DNA of 64,000 bases from Acanthochromis polyacanthus (taxonomy: Eukaryota > Chordata > Actinopteri > Pomacentridae): the NCBI RefSeq assembly GCF_021347895.1, contig NC_067113.1:38086194-38150193 (forward strand), in the 5' to 3' direction. The stretch's first letter is position 1; every line of letters starts with the position of its first letter. Of this stretch, positions 9,340 to 38,177 are shown in pieces. Under the pieces are notes generated by a model. That model was not told the origin of the DNA and did not search any database. It was given only the letters and a program-made list of their open reading frames with translations. Position numbers and translations under genes: made by a program.

Positions 9340-12300
9340 AACGTCCTCAGCAGAGCCGTGGTCATCTTCAGAACCTGCTCCCATAGACTGTTCACCACCG
9401 ACACACACACACACACACTCACACTCACTGTAAAACTCTCACTCTCTGTGTGTCCTTCAGTCGTCCTGGTATTTGGTCACTAGAACTGGTTCCAGCTGCT
9501 TCTAACTGGTTCTCCTGTGAATCTGTGTTTTACTGCAGCAGCTTTTATTTTCTCGGTGAATCTGGATCTGCGACGTCTCGACGCTCCTCTGAGGTTTTTG
9601 GGGCTCGGAGCCTCAAACGGAGGGAAAGTCGATTTGGTTTTACAAATTAAAGCTGGTTTGTGCGTCTCAAACTATTTATTGTTGCAGGATTCATGTTTCC
9701 TGCGGAGCTTCTGCTGTTTCCAAGTGTTCCTTGTGTGGCTTTCAGATGTGTCTGAGAACATTTGTAAAGAATTAAAGGAAACAAACCACCTGAGCTGCTC
9801 ACCTCATTATTTAGCCGAATAAACGTTCACTTCCTGTTGAGTCCCTTTGGGTTGAAGGTTCAGTTTGTTTGTCCTCCAACATGAAGGTAGATCTCCTGAT
9901 GTTTGTCTGAGCAGCAGTGGAATCTGTTGGTCTCTCATCCAATCAGGAGCAGCTAGCTGAAGGAGGGCGGAGCCTGTTGGACATGAATCATCAGGATGTA
10001 AACAGACTGTCACCATGGTTACCGTCTCTGTGTTCCTATTGGTCACAGACAGGAAGTGGTCCTTCTAGGTGTTCATCAGAAATTAATCTGCAACTTTTTA
10101 AATCAGTTTGACTTGTTAGTAAAAACTGGATGTTTTCACCAGAATGTGGTTATTATGGGATGGATCACCTGTTTGGAGACAAACCTTCATAAAACCTTCA
10201 ACAGAACACAACTAGAACCTCAATAGAACCTAGAAACCTTCAGTAAAAGATGTTTTTAAAGAAGCCGTTTTACTGTGGATGTTCAAACAACTAAAGGATG
10301 AGAAGTGAACCTGGTGGTCCTCTATCTGGAGACCATCAGTTTTTCTGAGGTAACCATGGCAACAGCATGGCAACTTCTGGTTGGTATTTGTGTCTGTGGA
10401 GAACCTGGTTTTACCTGAGAAGCTCCTGAACATCTGGAGGAGGAACTGGAACATCTGGAGATGGATTGAGACGCCACACGTGTTTCTGCTAATGTGTATT
10501 CAATAAATAAAGAGGTACAGAAGCAACAGAAGAACATCATGCACGGTGAAGAACGGACACCAAACAGAAAGTGGAACCTTCAGAAGGTCTAAAGCGTTTC
10601 TCGTATCAGGTATTGATCAGCGTGTTTACATTCAGCTGGAGGCTCTATCAACTACGTCATCAATAACACTGAGGGTCCGCTGGAGATCAATACGACAGAA
10701 GAACATTTGATCCATGATGGCTTCGTCTGAGTGCAAATCAATCACCGATAATATCCGATCAATAACAGCAGAGTCCACGTCAATCAATCAATCCTTGAAA
10801 CCTGAAAACACAAACACCAAACCCTTCAGAGCCGATCAGTTCCAATCGATCTGATTGATCCTTTTAGAAGATGTTTTGTGTTTGTGTCCAGTCTGAAGCC
10901 CCGGCGTGGTGGACAGCAACATGTCAAACAAGATCAGAAGAACATGGAGAACACACAGGTTCAGGTTTAAGGCTTCAGGAGCTCCAAGAACCAACCAGAG
11001 TTCTGTCCTTTAGATCTTCTGCAGCTTCAGGTTCTTCAGCTGGTCTCAGAAGAACTAAAGCAGAAGAACTAAACGAACCCTAACCTGAAGCTGCTCTGGA
11101 TCTTCTGCTCTCGATCTTCTGGTGGAACTAAAGCAGGAGGAAGTCGCTGGTTTCTGTGACGTCGTGTTTTTTGTTCTGTTTGTTCAGAGTCGGAATCTAA
11201 ACTAAAGTGAAACTAAAAGATCCAGCAGCTCATCAATAATCATCAATAATCCCATTGATCAGTTGATCGGTTTCTGGGTTCAGCTGTAGAAATCACAACA
11301 GAAGTTTCATTAAAGTCGGCAGTTTGTTCTGGAGGTTTAACTTGTGCTCACTTTGTTTTCCTTCTTTCAGAAATGTCACCTACAGATGAATCAATAATCA
11401 ATAAGAATCTGAATTAATTCACCTCCAAACACGGTTCAGTTTCAGAAAGTTTGTTTTCAGATAAATTCTCTTCATGTGTTCAACTTTGATCCAAAATGTT
11501 TGAAGGTTAAATTAATTTAGATTTCATTTGATTCAATTTTTCCAGAAACTTTTCATCATATTTGGATTCTTTCCACAGAATTCACATACTTTACTGAAGA
11601 AACTCTGAAACGTTTCTCATTAATCCATCGTTTTATTCTCTAATATTCTGAATTCTTTCTCTAAATCCCTTTATTCTTTCGCAGAACTTTAATCTCAAAT
11701 GCATTTTAAAAAGATTAAATTGTACTTTTACGGTTTTTCCCTTTTTAAACTCAATATTTGTGCCAGAATAAAGTTACTGAAGCTGAACTCTTTTACTGTA
11801 AAAATCTGCTATTATTCTCTTAATATTCTGAATTTTTCCTTCAGAATCATTTCCTTCCTGTTGCAGAACTTTAATCTCAGATGCAGTTTTAGGAAGTGGA
11901 GCTGAGGATCTGAACCCTTTCAAATTAAAAGTCTTTATAATGTAGTTTTAGGAAGTGCAGCTGAGGATCTGAACCATTTCAAAGTAAAAGCAGTGAGATT
12001 AAGGTGTGTTTGAAGGAAGCAGCAGTTTTACAGGCCGTTAGTAATAAACTGGGTGTTCTAAAGACGGACTCGACTCCTCGGTTCTCTAGAAATAAAGTCC
12101 AGAACCTTCAAGGCGTCTCAGTGGTAAAGCAGCAAGTATTTACACACATTCTTCACTTCCCTCTACTTCCTGTCAGAGTTCAGCCAATGCCTGTTCACAC
12201 TGAGGTCATGTGATCCTGACGCCGGCCCGTTTCCGTGGAGAAGAGGAGGCACTTCCTGATTGGCTGGTTAGTTTCCGGGCCTCCGCCAGCGTCTCCGGGC

Positions 12301-12387
12301 GAAACAGGTGTCGGACAGCGGGGGGCGCTGCTGCCTCAGCCTGAAGAGGAGGCACTTGGAGTGATGCTCTGAGGAACCGCCATTCTG
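9340..12387. other. 3' ends of convergent nup50 and kiaa0930; no other gene seen
   Basis: Holds the nup50 3' UTR, with AATAAA at 9818 and another at about 10,502, a short CA-dinucleotide run near 9400-9420, and presumably the 3' UTR of kiaa0930. TTTATT at about 11,632 and 11,669 are candidate minus-strand polyadenylation signals. The DNA from 11.3 to 12.0 kb is AT-rich. No ORF looks coding. Confidence 0.5.
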
Positions 12388-28693
<16,306 letters not shown>

Positions 28694-29040
28694 CTCCGGG
28701 CTGGGATCATGACAGTCCGGCTAACGGCTACCGAGGACCCGGTTCACGGCAGCTAGCTGGCAGCTAACAGCGGCGGAGGAGCTCCGAGGGTTCCCCGGTT
28801 CTGACGCGACTTATCCCGGATAAGAAGCTGCACAGCCGCCGGAGGTCCGGACCTGTGGTGTCCGAGCAGAGAGCGGCAGGTCGGGCTGCTGAGGGGCTCC
28901 GGTCCTCCTGCCGTGGATCAGCTGGAAACACCCTCCGCTCTTCCTGGATCAACACGAGGCTCTTAAAGGCGCAGAGCACCGGCGAACCGAGCGGCAGCAC
29001 GGGGCGGTGTTCCGAACGGGTCCGTCACAGGATTATTTAG
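28694..29040 (-). promoter_or_regulatory. kiaa0930: kiaa0930 CpG-rich promoter region (predicted)
   Basis: High CpG density spans coding exon 1 and the ~340 bases upstream of the ATG at 28,693, then drops abruptly into an ATT microsatellite. No TATA box is evident. This is the usual arrangement for a broadly expressed CpG-island promoter. The transcription start is not determined. Confidence 0.5.
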
Positions 29041-29100
29041 TGACCCAGGAGCCCCGGCAGCGCCTGAACAGAAATAACATAAAAACAATCGAAAAGGCCC

Positions 29101-29133
<33 letters not shown>

Positions 29134-29152
29134 GTTATTATTATTATTATTA
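29101..29152. repeat. ATT trinucleotide microsatellite
   Basis: About 17 ATT/TTA units with one interruption, at the upstream edge of the kiaa0930 CpG block. Confidence 0.95.
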
Positions 29153-29729
29153 GGAATAGACGATTTTTTTAAAAAAGAAAAAGGATCAATATTTGAATTT
29201 AAGTAAAATTTATAACGTAGACAGTCAAACTAAACGTGAGGTGAAAAGTCAGAATTCTGGCTTTTAAAAAGTAGCACTTCACGTTTTTCTTTTAATTAAT
29301 GAATGAGATTAGACATTAAAAATTAGATTCAAAACATCTAATTTTATTATTTTTTTAGCTTAATAAAAACTGAGGACTCCATTTTCTGCCAGTATAAAAA
29401 CAAACATTAAATATTAACTCTCAGTTCTGACGAAATTCAACTCAAATTTTGACATAAAATAAATTTGATTTAAAAACAAAAATTCTGGCATTTTTTGGCT
29501 GAATTCTGAATTTTGACTTTTTATTACACAGGCTTGATGTTTTAATGAATATTTTTACTTTGTTGAGGGATTTATTTGTTAGCTTCGTGTGTAGCTTTAG
29601 CCTTCTACTCATTTTATATTTTGGTATATTTGTTTATTTAGGACGCAGCGACACACAAAATTTTGAATTTAATTTTGCAATAAACTGTCTGTAAACCTGC
29701 TGATCTGCGGCACTCAGTGGTTCATGAAT

Positions 29730-30400
29730 CAGACGCACCCAGTTCGCATCGCTGCTATGGAGTGACGTAGTTCAGATAGTCTCCGCCCGTCGGAGGACAG
29801 AAGATAGAAAACTGTCTCTAAATTTAAACAAAACTGTCTCGGTGTGAATTAAAATGAAACGATCTCTGTGTGTATTTAGTTGAAACATCACCTCAACTTC
29901 TCGTATTTCCGGTTTAATTCACTACAGCTCGCTTGATGCTCACGTGACCTCGGACTCTTTAGCCGAAAGATGCTTCTAAGTAACGGACTAAACCGGAGAA
30001 CATCCCGGGGAGGTGTCGCTGCTCCGTAGCGGACATTTAAACACGGTATTTACCGGCATTTAGCGCCCCGCTGCTGCCGGTAACGGGTAGGTCGAGCTAC
30101 ATCCAGACAGCCGTAATCCCCGTTAAGTCCTGAGACTCCGACAGGTTAACGGGCGATAAACAGCCGGTTAGTGTGGAGTTTAGCGGGTTAAATGCTGTGA
30201 AAGGACGGTGTAAACCCAGTTAGTGTGGAGTTTAGCGGGTATGGGTTAAACGCCGTTTCAGTGGAAACCAGGTCACAGTATCTGACGGGGAACGAAACTC
30301 AGCAGAACACCGGTGATGCAGCGCAGCAGACTCCGCCTCACCGCCGGTGGAAACGGAGCTTATAAACGAGCGCATTCTTTGTTCCAAGACAAAAGGTGAC
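29730..30400. promoter_or_regulatory. CpG-rich block without an assigned gene
   Basis: A second CpG-rich region about 1 kb upstream of the kiaa0930 start and 350 bases beyond the fbxo7 stop. It contains CTCACGTGACC (an E-box/CLEAR-like motif) near 29,939, TTCCGG near 29,907 and a 22-base direct duplication including GTTAGTGTGGAGTTTAGCGG near 30,168 and 30,219. No convincing ORF is present. It may be an alternative kiaa0930 promoter or the first exon of a non-coding transcript. Confidence 0.4.
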
Positions 30401-30751
30401 GTCATTGTTTCACAGCTCTGGACAGAGAACCGAAGTTAATTTTTGATTCTATTTTTTAGCTATATTTTAGAATTTCTGATTTTATGTTTTAATTTATTGA
30501 CTTCTACGATGCTAAATGTTTATATATAAATATTTTATTTTGATATTTTTAGTGTGAACTTCTTTATTGTCCAAAAAAACCTCAAACTGTAAACAGTTAA
30601 AGTGCTAAAAGTGCTGATGCTACACCATAAAGAATTATTTAGACACAAAACAACCACAAAGAAAAACAAACGACCACAAACAAACAGTAAACGCGATGTT
30701 GTGTGTTTATTTAAATGCTGTGTTATTGATCAGTCCTCCATTAATCGATAA

Positions 30752-33700
30752 TCAGATGAATCCTCTGCGGACGTTGGAGGCCCGTCCGGCTCCAGGCAGG
30801 TTCCTGTGGAAGTCGTGGCGCCGCCGGCTGGGCTCGGCCAGCGGACCAATGGGGTCGTAGCGGGGGCGGGGCAGCAGGTGGGTCAGGTTGGGTCTCTGGT
30901 CATATTCGCCACCGATGATGCCGGGCAGCGGCGGGAAACAGGGCCGGGGCGGCGGCAGGAAGTCTGGCAGGTCGGGAGGAAACCAGCGACCACGAATCGA
31001 GTGACGGAGATCAGAGCGATGTTTATACGACTTTTTATAGAGCTGCAGGAAGAAGATACACAACTGAATAAATATGAAATAATTACAACTAATGATCTGT
31101 CAGATAAATTGAAGACTCTTTTAATTAAAAACACATTGAGGGTTATTGTCCTACAAAAAACACTAGAAAGAGACACAAAACGACCACAAAGAGACACAAA
31201 ACAACTACAAAGAGACACAAAACAACCACAAAGAGACAAAACAAAGACACAAAACAGCCACAGAGAGACACAAAACAACCACAAAGAGACAAAACAAAGA
31301 CACAAAACAGCCACAGAGAGACACAAAACAACCACAAAGAGACACAAAACGACCACAAAGAGACACAAAACAACCACAAAGACACAAAACAAAAACAAAG
31401 AGACACAAAACGACCACAAAGACACACAAAACAAAGACACAAAACAGCCACAGAGAGACATAAAACGACCACAAAGACACAAAACAAAAACAAAGAGACA
31501 CAAAACGACCACAAAGACACAATCAGGCTTCATGTCCAGTCATAAATCATTTGGAGGAAAACTTCAGTGCATTTAATAAATATTAAAAACAACAAATAAT
31601 AGCACATGAATTCAAATATTAAAGTTATGAAACATGATGATGTATTTTAAAGTTAAATATTCATCCTTAAATTCCTCATAAAACTAAAACTTTATTGATC
31701 TGTTGGGTTTTCTCACCTCCTTCCAGTCGGAGTCTCTGGATCTGTTTCCATCTGAAACAATAAAAATATGGAAAAGATGCTGAAATTTGTGCTGAAATCA
31801 CAGATGATGTCATGGACTGGTCCGGATAAAGCTGAAAGCTGAAGGAGCTGCAGACTGGATCAACAATCAGAACTTCACCCTCCTGCTGTCCTCATTTATG
31901 GGCACCAAAAAAATGTTTCCTTGTCTGAAAAAAATCCAAAAATTCAGCAAAAACATTCCCCAGATTTATTTAAAAAATGCAAAATTTTCAGGAAGAAAAT
32001 GCCAAAAAAATCCTTAAAAATTTTATTTTAAAAAATCCCCAATTTGGGAAGATTTTTTTTATAGTAAAAAAAATAATAAAATGGTAAATATTTAAAAAAT
32101 GAGTAAAAGTCTTCCCAAAAAAATCCTAAAAATATCTAAAGTGATTCCATATGTATCAGTAAAACTTCTCACATTTTCTTTAAGAACATTCACATAAAAA
32201 TCAGTGAATTTTGCTGGATTTTGGTTTTCTTAAGAAACTTTTTTTTAACATTTATTTTTTTCCATTACAAAACGTAGAAAATGTGGACATCAGAAGTTTG
32301 ACTGTGAAACATTTTCAGACTTTAAATGGGGTCAGTTTGAGCTGCAGGACGACACGAGGGCTGAAGAACGTCACCTCAACACGTTCAGAACATTTAAAGC
32401 TGCTGGAGTTTCTGAAGGTGTTTCTACTAATCAGACCCACAGTCAGCTCACCTGTGAAGTCTCTCTGGTACAGGTGTCTCCATAGCGACGGGTCGGCTGT
32501 AGCGGCATTAAAGTGGCGGCTGACGGCCGACAGTCGGACCACCGAGTGGACGTCCAGCAGCCGGAGAATCCTCAGGAGAAGTTCAGGAGGAAGAACCTGC
32601 AGACCGAAGGCCACCGGCAGAGCCAGGCCTGTAGGAAACACACCCATTACATCATCATCAAACACCCATTACATCATCATCAAACACTCATTACATCATC
32701 ATCAAACACCCATTACATCATCATCAAACACCGATGACATCATCATCAAACACCTATTACATCATCATCAAACACCCATTACATCATCATCAAACACCCA
32801 TTACATCATCATCAAACACCCATTACATCATCATCAAACACCCATTACATCATCATCAAACACCGATGACATCATCATCAAACACCCATTACATCATCAT
32901 CAAACACCCATTACATCATCATCAAACACCGATGACATCATCATCAAACACCCATTACATCATCATCAAACACTCATTACATCATCATCAAACACCCATT
33001 ACATCATCATCAAACACCGATGACATCATCATCAAACACCTATTACATCATCATCAAACACCCATTACATCATCATCAAACACCCATTACATCATCATCA
33101 AACACCCATTACATCATCATCAAACACCCATTACATCATCATCAAACACCCATTACATCATCATCAAACACCCATTACATCATCATCAAACACCGATGAC
33201 ATCATCATCAAACACCCATTACATCATCATCAAACACCCATTACATCATCATCAAACACCGATGACATCATCATCAAACACCTATTACATCATCATCAAA
33301 CACCCATTACATCATCATCAAACACCCATTACATCATCATCAAACACCCATTACATCATCATCAAACACCCATTACATCATCATCAAACACCGATGACAT
33401 CATCATCAAACACCCATTACATCATCATCAAACACTCATTACATCATCATCAAACACCGATGACATCATCATCAAACACCCATTACATCATCATCAAACA
33501 CCCATTACATCATCATCAAACACCCATTACATCATCATCAAACACCCATGACATCATCATCAAACACCTATTACATCATCATCAAACACCCATTACATCA
33601 TCATCAAACACCCATTACATCATCATCAAACACCCATTACATCATCATCAAACACCCATTACATCATCATCAAACACTCATTACATCATCATCAAACACC

Positions 33701-36154
33701 CATTACATCATCATCAAACACCCATTACATCATCATCAAACACCCATTACATCATCATCAAACACTCATTACATCATCATCAAACACCCATTACATCATC
33801 ATCAAACACCTATTGCATCATCACTAGACACGCATTACATCATCATTAAACTTCTGCTTCTTCACCAATAAAAATGTTGTTATTTCTATGAAGGAAACAC
33901 TAAATATGATGGAAGACAAAGTTTAAAGTTCATGTTTAGGAAGTAAAAGCAGGAAGTGTTTCTGAGTCCATCTGAGGATTTCCTTCTTTCATGATTCACT
34001 GGGAGGAAAAATAAACGTTTTAAATCAGATAAACGTCACCAGAACGATGTGGGATCAAAACTCCATCTTCAGATTGAACATAAAAGAGAAACCCAGTCAG
34101 AATTCTGTTCCCTGAAGGCTTTTATCTCCATTATATATATCTATATAGAAGTTTTTATCCAAACCTGCTCATAAACATGTTTTACCGTCTCTGGCAGCAG
34201 CTATCAGCGGATAAACCAGCTGGTCCTTGAACACTCTCGACAGTTTCCTGAGGTCCCTGAACGCAGCAGCAGCACTTCCTCCTGCACACAGACAGCTGTT
34301 AGTGATTGGCTGGGAGGTAACCGTGGCGATGCTGAACCACCAATCAGAGCTCTACCTGCCCACTCGTTGGTCACGTAGCTGGACGGTTCCAGACACAGCT
34401 TTCTGGGCGTCTCCACGTTTTCTGTCACCTTCAGAGTTGCTGCCGAGAAAACAGGAAAGTTGGAATTAGTTTTTTAATCATTGCAGCATTAAGGGAAATA
34501 AATCCCTTCAATAATCCTGTAAAGAAACCCCGAAATAAATCCCTCAAATATTACCTTAAATAATTTCTTGAATGATCCCTTAAATTATCCCCTAAATATT
34601 CCCTTAAATAATCCCTTAAAGACATCCCCTAAAGAAATCCTTCACAGAAATCCCCCTTCAATAATCCCTTAATTATTCCCTTGTAGAAATCCCTCAAATA
34701 ATCCTTACATGATCCCTTAAATATTCCCTTAAAGACATGCATAATTAATCCCTTACAGAAATCCCTTAAACAATTTATTTTTAAAAATCCCTTATATATT
34801 CCCGTAAATAACCCCTTAAAGACAAGGTGCTGCTAACAGATGAGAAAGTTTCTTAAAGCAGACAGATAAGTGATAAACGCTTCATTAATTACACTGTTAA
34901 AACACCTTAATTATCTCATTAAAACACCTTAATTAACTGAAAGTGACAGGTTCAGGCTGCTTCCAGACATTCTGAGGATCTTTGTTTCTCCAGACTCACT
35001 GTTGATGCTCAGAACTGGACCCAGACTGACGGCCACCAGAGACACCACGGCGCCCCCACACAGAGGATGGAGGTACTGCAGCCTGAACACTCCACCAGGA
35101 CTCCTCCAACCAGCAGGCATCTGGGTGGACACCTGGACAGGACTCACCTGGCAGAAACACACAGATACACACCTGAACACCTTAACCGGCTGAGGATGAG
35201 GATGTACCTGTCCAGTTTCTGACTCACCTGAGGGATGAATCCCGTCTCCATCATCAGCAGGTGAGCTGCCACCATGAGGGTGTCGCTGGGACAGGTGCTG
35301 CCAGCTGATTGGTGGAGCAGCTCCAGGGACAGCGGGGCTCCGCCCTCCTCGGCCTCGCAGCACAGCATTGGCTCCCAGACGGAGGTCACATGACCAGCGT
35401 CTATCGGGTCGGGATCCTCGGGGTCCAACGGAGCTGCAGGACTGAAGCTGGGCTGAGAGACAAAAACACACCTGTAGGTCCCCAACCAGAACTACAGCTC
35501 AGGAGCAATGTTCCAGAGACGTTCCCCCAGAACCACAACGTTCTGATGATAAACTTTAGAACCAAACAGAACCAGATCAAACCCTCAGAAGAGATTCTTA
35601 CTTCTGACATGATGTTCTGACTGATGCTGAACGCCTCACCTGAATGTTCTACTGAACAGAACCTCCTCAGAGCTTCAGTCGGAGCTCTCAGGTGAAACCC
35701 TCACCTGGTTGGACGTGTTGCTGTCGGTCTGCTGGTTCTGGTTCTGGTTGGCTGAGCTGCTGGCCGTCATGTTGGTGGTTGCTGTAGTGGTTGCCGTGGT
35801 GACGGGTTGTGCAGACTGAGGCAGCAGGACGCAGATCAGATCTCCGGAGACGATTCCACAGGAGGACAGAGTCTGAGCAGAATCTGAGAGGAGTTCTGAC
35901 CCGTTTAGAGACAAACTGAAGTCTGTTTCTGGACTGAAACACAAACAGAAGTAGCAGAAGTTCTGATCTCAGCGACGCCAAAAAACAGAAACTGAAGGTA
36001 AACAAGAAAATGAAAGTGTGTTTGGTTCTGACCCGAGGCCGTGACCGGACAGCAGCTGGTCCCGGATCTGCTCTGTGAGTTCTGCCACACTGGGATCTTC
36101 TCCCAGAACATCCAGTCTGCTGGTCTGCCGGAGGATCCGAACTCTCAGCTTCAT
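30752..36154 (-). CDS. fbxo7: F-box only protein 7 (Fbxo7), complete
   Basis: Nine coding exons, transcript order: 36033-36154, 35705-35933, 35228-35452, 35000-35147, 34356-34439, 34186-34281, 32452-32628, 31717-31751, 30752-31042. Joined in phase they give 468 codons plus TGA; human FBXO7 is 522. The protein is a substrate receptor of SCF-type ubiquitin ligases, linked in mammals to PI31/proteasome regulation, cell-cycle control and PINK1/Parkin mitophagy. The N-terminus [20 protein letters not shown] through [14 protein letters not shown] is the ubiquitin-like domain (~1-75). An Asn/Gln/Thr-rich linker follows, then the FP dimerisation domain (~120-300). The F-box is [21 protein letters not shown], about residues 310-330. 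The Pro/Arg-rich tail carries the family signature [12 protein letters not shown] chose the MKLRV start because it aligns with the family; an in-frame upstream ATG exists at 36,175. AATAAA lies 40 bases after the stop. Confidence 0.96.
31165..31522. repeat. ACACAAAACGACCACAAAG minisatellite in the last fbxo7 intron
   Basis: Irregular array with units of about 16-21 bp (GACACAAAACGACCACAAAG and shorter forms). It keeps ORFs open on both strands. The same family recurs at 30.65, 58.2 and 58.9 kb. Confidence 0.9.
32639..33850. repeat. 22-bp minisatellite, about 55 copies, next to the F-box exon
   Basis: Units contain CACCCATTACATCATCATCA, with variants ACTCATT, ACCGATGAC and ACCTATT. The array starts about 10 bases beyond the acceptor AG (32,629-32,630) of the fbxo7 F-box exon and fills most of that intron. 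It has no unique spacers and no Cas genes nearby, so it is not a CRISPR. The long ORFs over it are repeat artefacts: a 22-bp period cycles through all three frames. Confidence 0.97.
34490..34825. repeat. Degenerate AATAATCCCTTAAAG-type repeat
   Basis: Many imperfect copies of motifs such as AATAATCCCTTAAAGAAATC in fbxo7 intron 4, AT-rich and non-coding. Confidence 0.65.
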
Positions 36155-37021
36155 GCTGAGAACAAACATCAACATCTGGATTCACTGTTGGTCAATGGAG
36201 CTTCAGGTTCTGATCACCAGAACCCATTTACTATCAATACTGGTACCAATAATACTACTACTATTACTGTTACCATCAATACTATTATTATTATGATCTA
36301 TATCTGTGGTACTTGACCTCTGCAGGGTTCCACTAACTTCTGTCCCTTTAACTCCAACCCTGGTGTTTCTCTGATTTCTGACCTTTTTTTCCAAACCAAC
36401 AGAACTGGATCCAGTTCGTGTGGACAGATTTTAAATGTGACAGAAAGTGAAAGGACTCTGGCAGACAGAAGCTGCTCCCTGAAGCAAAGCATCTTTAAAC
36501 ACTAATACGTTCACTGGAGAACTGTTTATGACATTTATATGAAAATATAAAATATGAAAATATATTTAATATTAAAGTCCAGAACTGTGTCTGGAGTCGT
36601 TCTGCTGGTTAGCAATGAAGCTGAATTAAACTTCAGCTGATTTAAGCCCAAAACCTCATTAGGAATCTGTCCTGTTTAACTTCTGATGAGTCATTTATGT
36701 TGTTTAGTGTTTACAGGATTTTAGCTTCATGTTAGCATCGAGCTAAACTTTAATCAGTTAAACAGCTTCAGTCTTCCGTTAATAACGTCAGAAAGTTCAA
36801 CAACAAACCAAACACAGATCAGCTTCAGCTTCAGCGACTGGACGAAAACACGAAGAACCGGAATCAGTTTGATTGTAAATCTGTTTTGTTTTATATGAAC
36901 TGAAAAGTTTCGTTTTCGTTTAAGCTGCTGAACGTCGCTGTGGTTTCTGCTGAGTAACACCAAAGCTGCTGGTTAGCGGTTAGTTAGCGGTAACTAGGAG
37001 GGTCAGTTAGTGGTAACTAGA
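36155..37021 (-). promoter_or_regulatory. fbxo7: fbxo7 5' region
   Basis: Unique sequence between the fbxo7 start and the inverted duplicate at 37,022. It contains simple ATTACTA-type repetition near 36,235-36,300 and near-repeats of GGTTAGCGGTTAGTTAGCGG at 36,971-37,020. It is only weakly CpG-rich. No clear core-promoter element was found, so the true start could lie inside the duplicated block. Confidence 0.35.
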
Positions 37022-37811
37022 AGGGTTAGCTAGCTGGTTAAAGCGGCTAACTGAGTCCAAACGCACAAACTCACATGAACGACTGACGGCTGGAGTCACA
37101 GCATCGCAGAAGATCCGCAAACAAACAGGTGAGATCGGACGTGAAGGTAGCGGGAAACATGCAGCACACAGCCTCCTGTGGCCCTTCAAAATAAAACGCC
37201 ATAAAAAGAATTCATTATAAAGTGACTAATTACAATAAAGTGAAACAAACAAAAATAAAACTCCACAAAGTTCTACAGCCCAACAGTTTGAATCGTTATC
37301 GTTTCTTCCTTGTCAGATTTTTTTTAAATGTAACATTTACTTATAGGGTTTCAACAGTTTCAAGCTCCTAATAATTTTAATCATTAGTTTAATGAGCAGA
37401 ATTTCCACATACAACAGGTTCCTATCCACAGATTTCCTGGGTTCTTTTTGTCTGTTTTGTTGTTTAAGTGTACACGTTGTCTCTATTAAATTGTGGGATA
37501 AAATTTGATCTCTTTGTTGTGATTTGACATTGGAGGACAAGGCTGTGTTTTATTTTGAAGGCATGTCATTGAACTTCCGCCATTTTCCAACTTGACTAAA
37601 AATTTTGTGACTACAGTTACGGCGAGCGAGTAGTTTGACGCTGCGCGATTCTCTGACTATTAGGAAAAAATATTAAACCCTTAAATGTCCATTTATCTTG
37701 TCGTGATTTAGATTTTTCTTTGAACATTATTCCGGGATGGCTTAATTTTTTGCTGCGTCATTACAAATAGATAATCGCGTTTCGCCCTGTGTCAGCTGAC
37801 CGGCTTCCGTA
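37022..37811 (+). repeat. Inverted duplicate, part A (copy of 54,679-55,465)
   Basis: Near-identical reverse complement of 54,679-55,465. A 67-codon ORF (37,337-37,540, -) is identical at the protein level to 54,948-55,151 (+). In the parent locus this DNA is the immediate upstream flank of rtcb. The left border is AGGGTTAGCTAGCTGGTTAA and the right border CGGCTTCCGTA. Four extra bases (GCGC, 37,812-37,815) separate it from part B. Confidence 0.93.
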
Positions 37812-37815
37812 GCGC

Positions 37816-38177
37816 CCAGGTTGTGAATGGAGGATCGTACGACCTGCTGCAGGACAGCTGAGCGTCAGACTGCAGAACCAGAACCTCACTGATTTATTCC
37901 TCTGTGGACCCAGAGTCATCCGACCGGCTGTGGTTCAGGCTTTTCAAGGACTGCATCACCCTGAGAATCACATTTTAGACACAAACCTGAGAGGAAACAA
38001 ACACCAAAGTCCTCCTGTCTCAAGGAAAGTTTGTTTGATTCCTGAACAAATCAGAAATTTGTCTTGAATCATTAAAAGCTGATTTGACAACAAATTGTTC
38101 TTTGTTTTCCGTCGTGTCTCGTTTGTCTTTGCATTTCATGGACAAAATCCTAAACTATGATGTTTTTGTGATGATTT
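37816..38177 (+). repeat. Inverted duplicate, part B (copy of the stab2 3' end)
   Basis: Reverse complement of about 56,697-57,074. It holds the last 46 or so coding bases of stab2 (CCAGGTTGTGAATGGAGGAT to the stop) and its 3' flank, but lacks the splice acceptor and first codons of that exon. It differs from the parent by small indels, for example near 37,891 and 38,031. It is a non-functional exon fragment on the + strand, antisense to the protease gene. Confidence 0.92.

Noticed and set aside
30883..31576. ORFs reading [12 protein letters not shown] or [10 protein letters not shown]
   Set aside because: Both strands of the ACACAAAACGACC array; the real coding in this interval is only the last fbxo7 exon ending at 31,042.
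32639..33850. CRISPR-like regular repeats
   Set aside because: The units are contiguous with no unique spacers, and the surroundings are vertebrate genes.
32211..33871. Long ORFs with [20 protein letters not shown] repeats
   Set aside because: They are produced by the 22-bp array cycling through frames, in an fbxo7 intron. No start context, domain or splice structure supports a protein.
37337..37540. 67-codon ORF identical to one at 54,948-55,151
   Set aside because: Identity follows from the recent duplication. The ORF matches no family and lies in promoter-flank DNA, so it is unlikely to be a gene.
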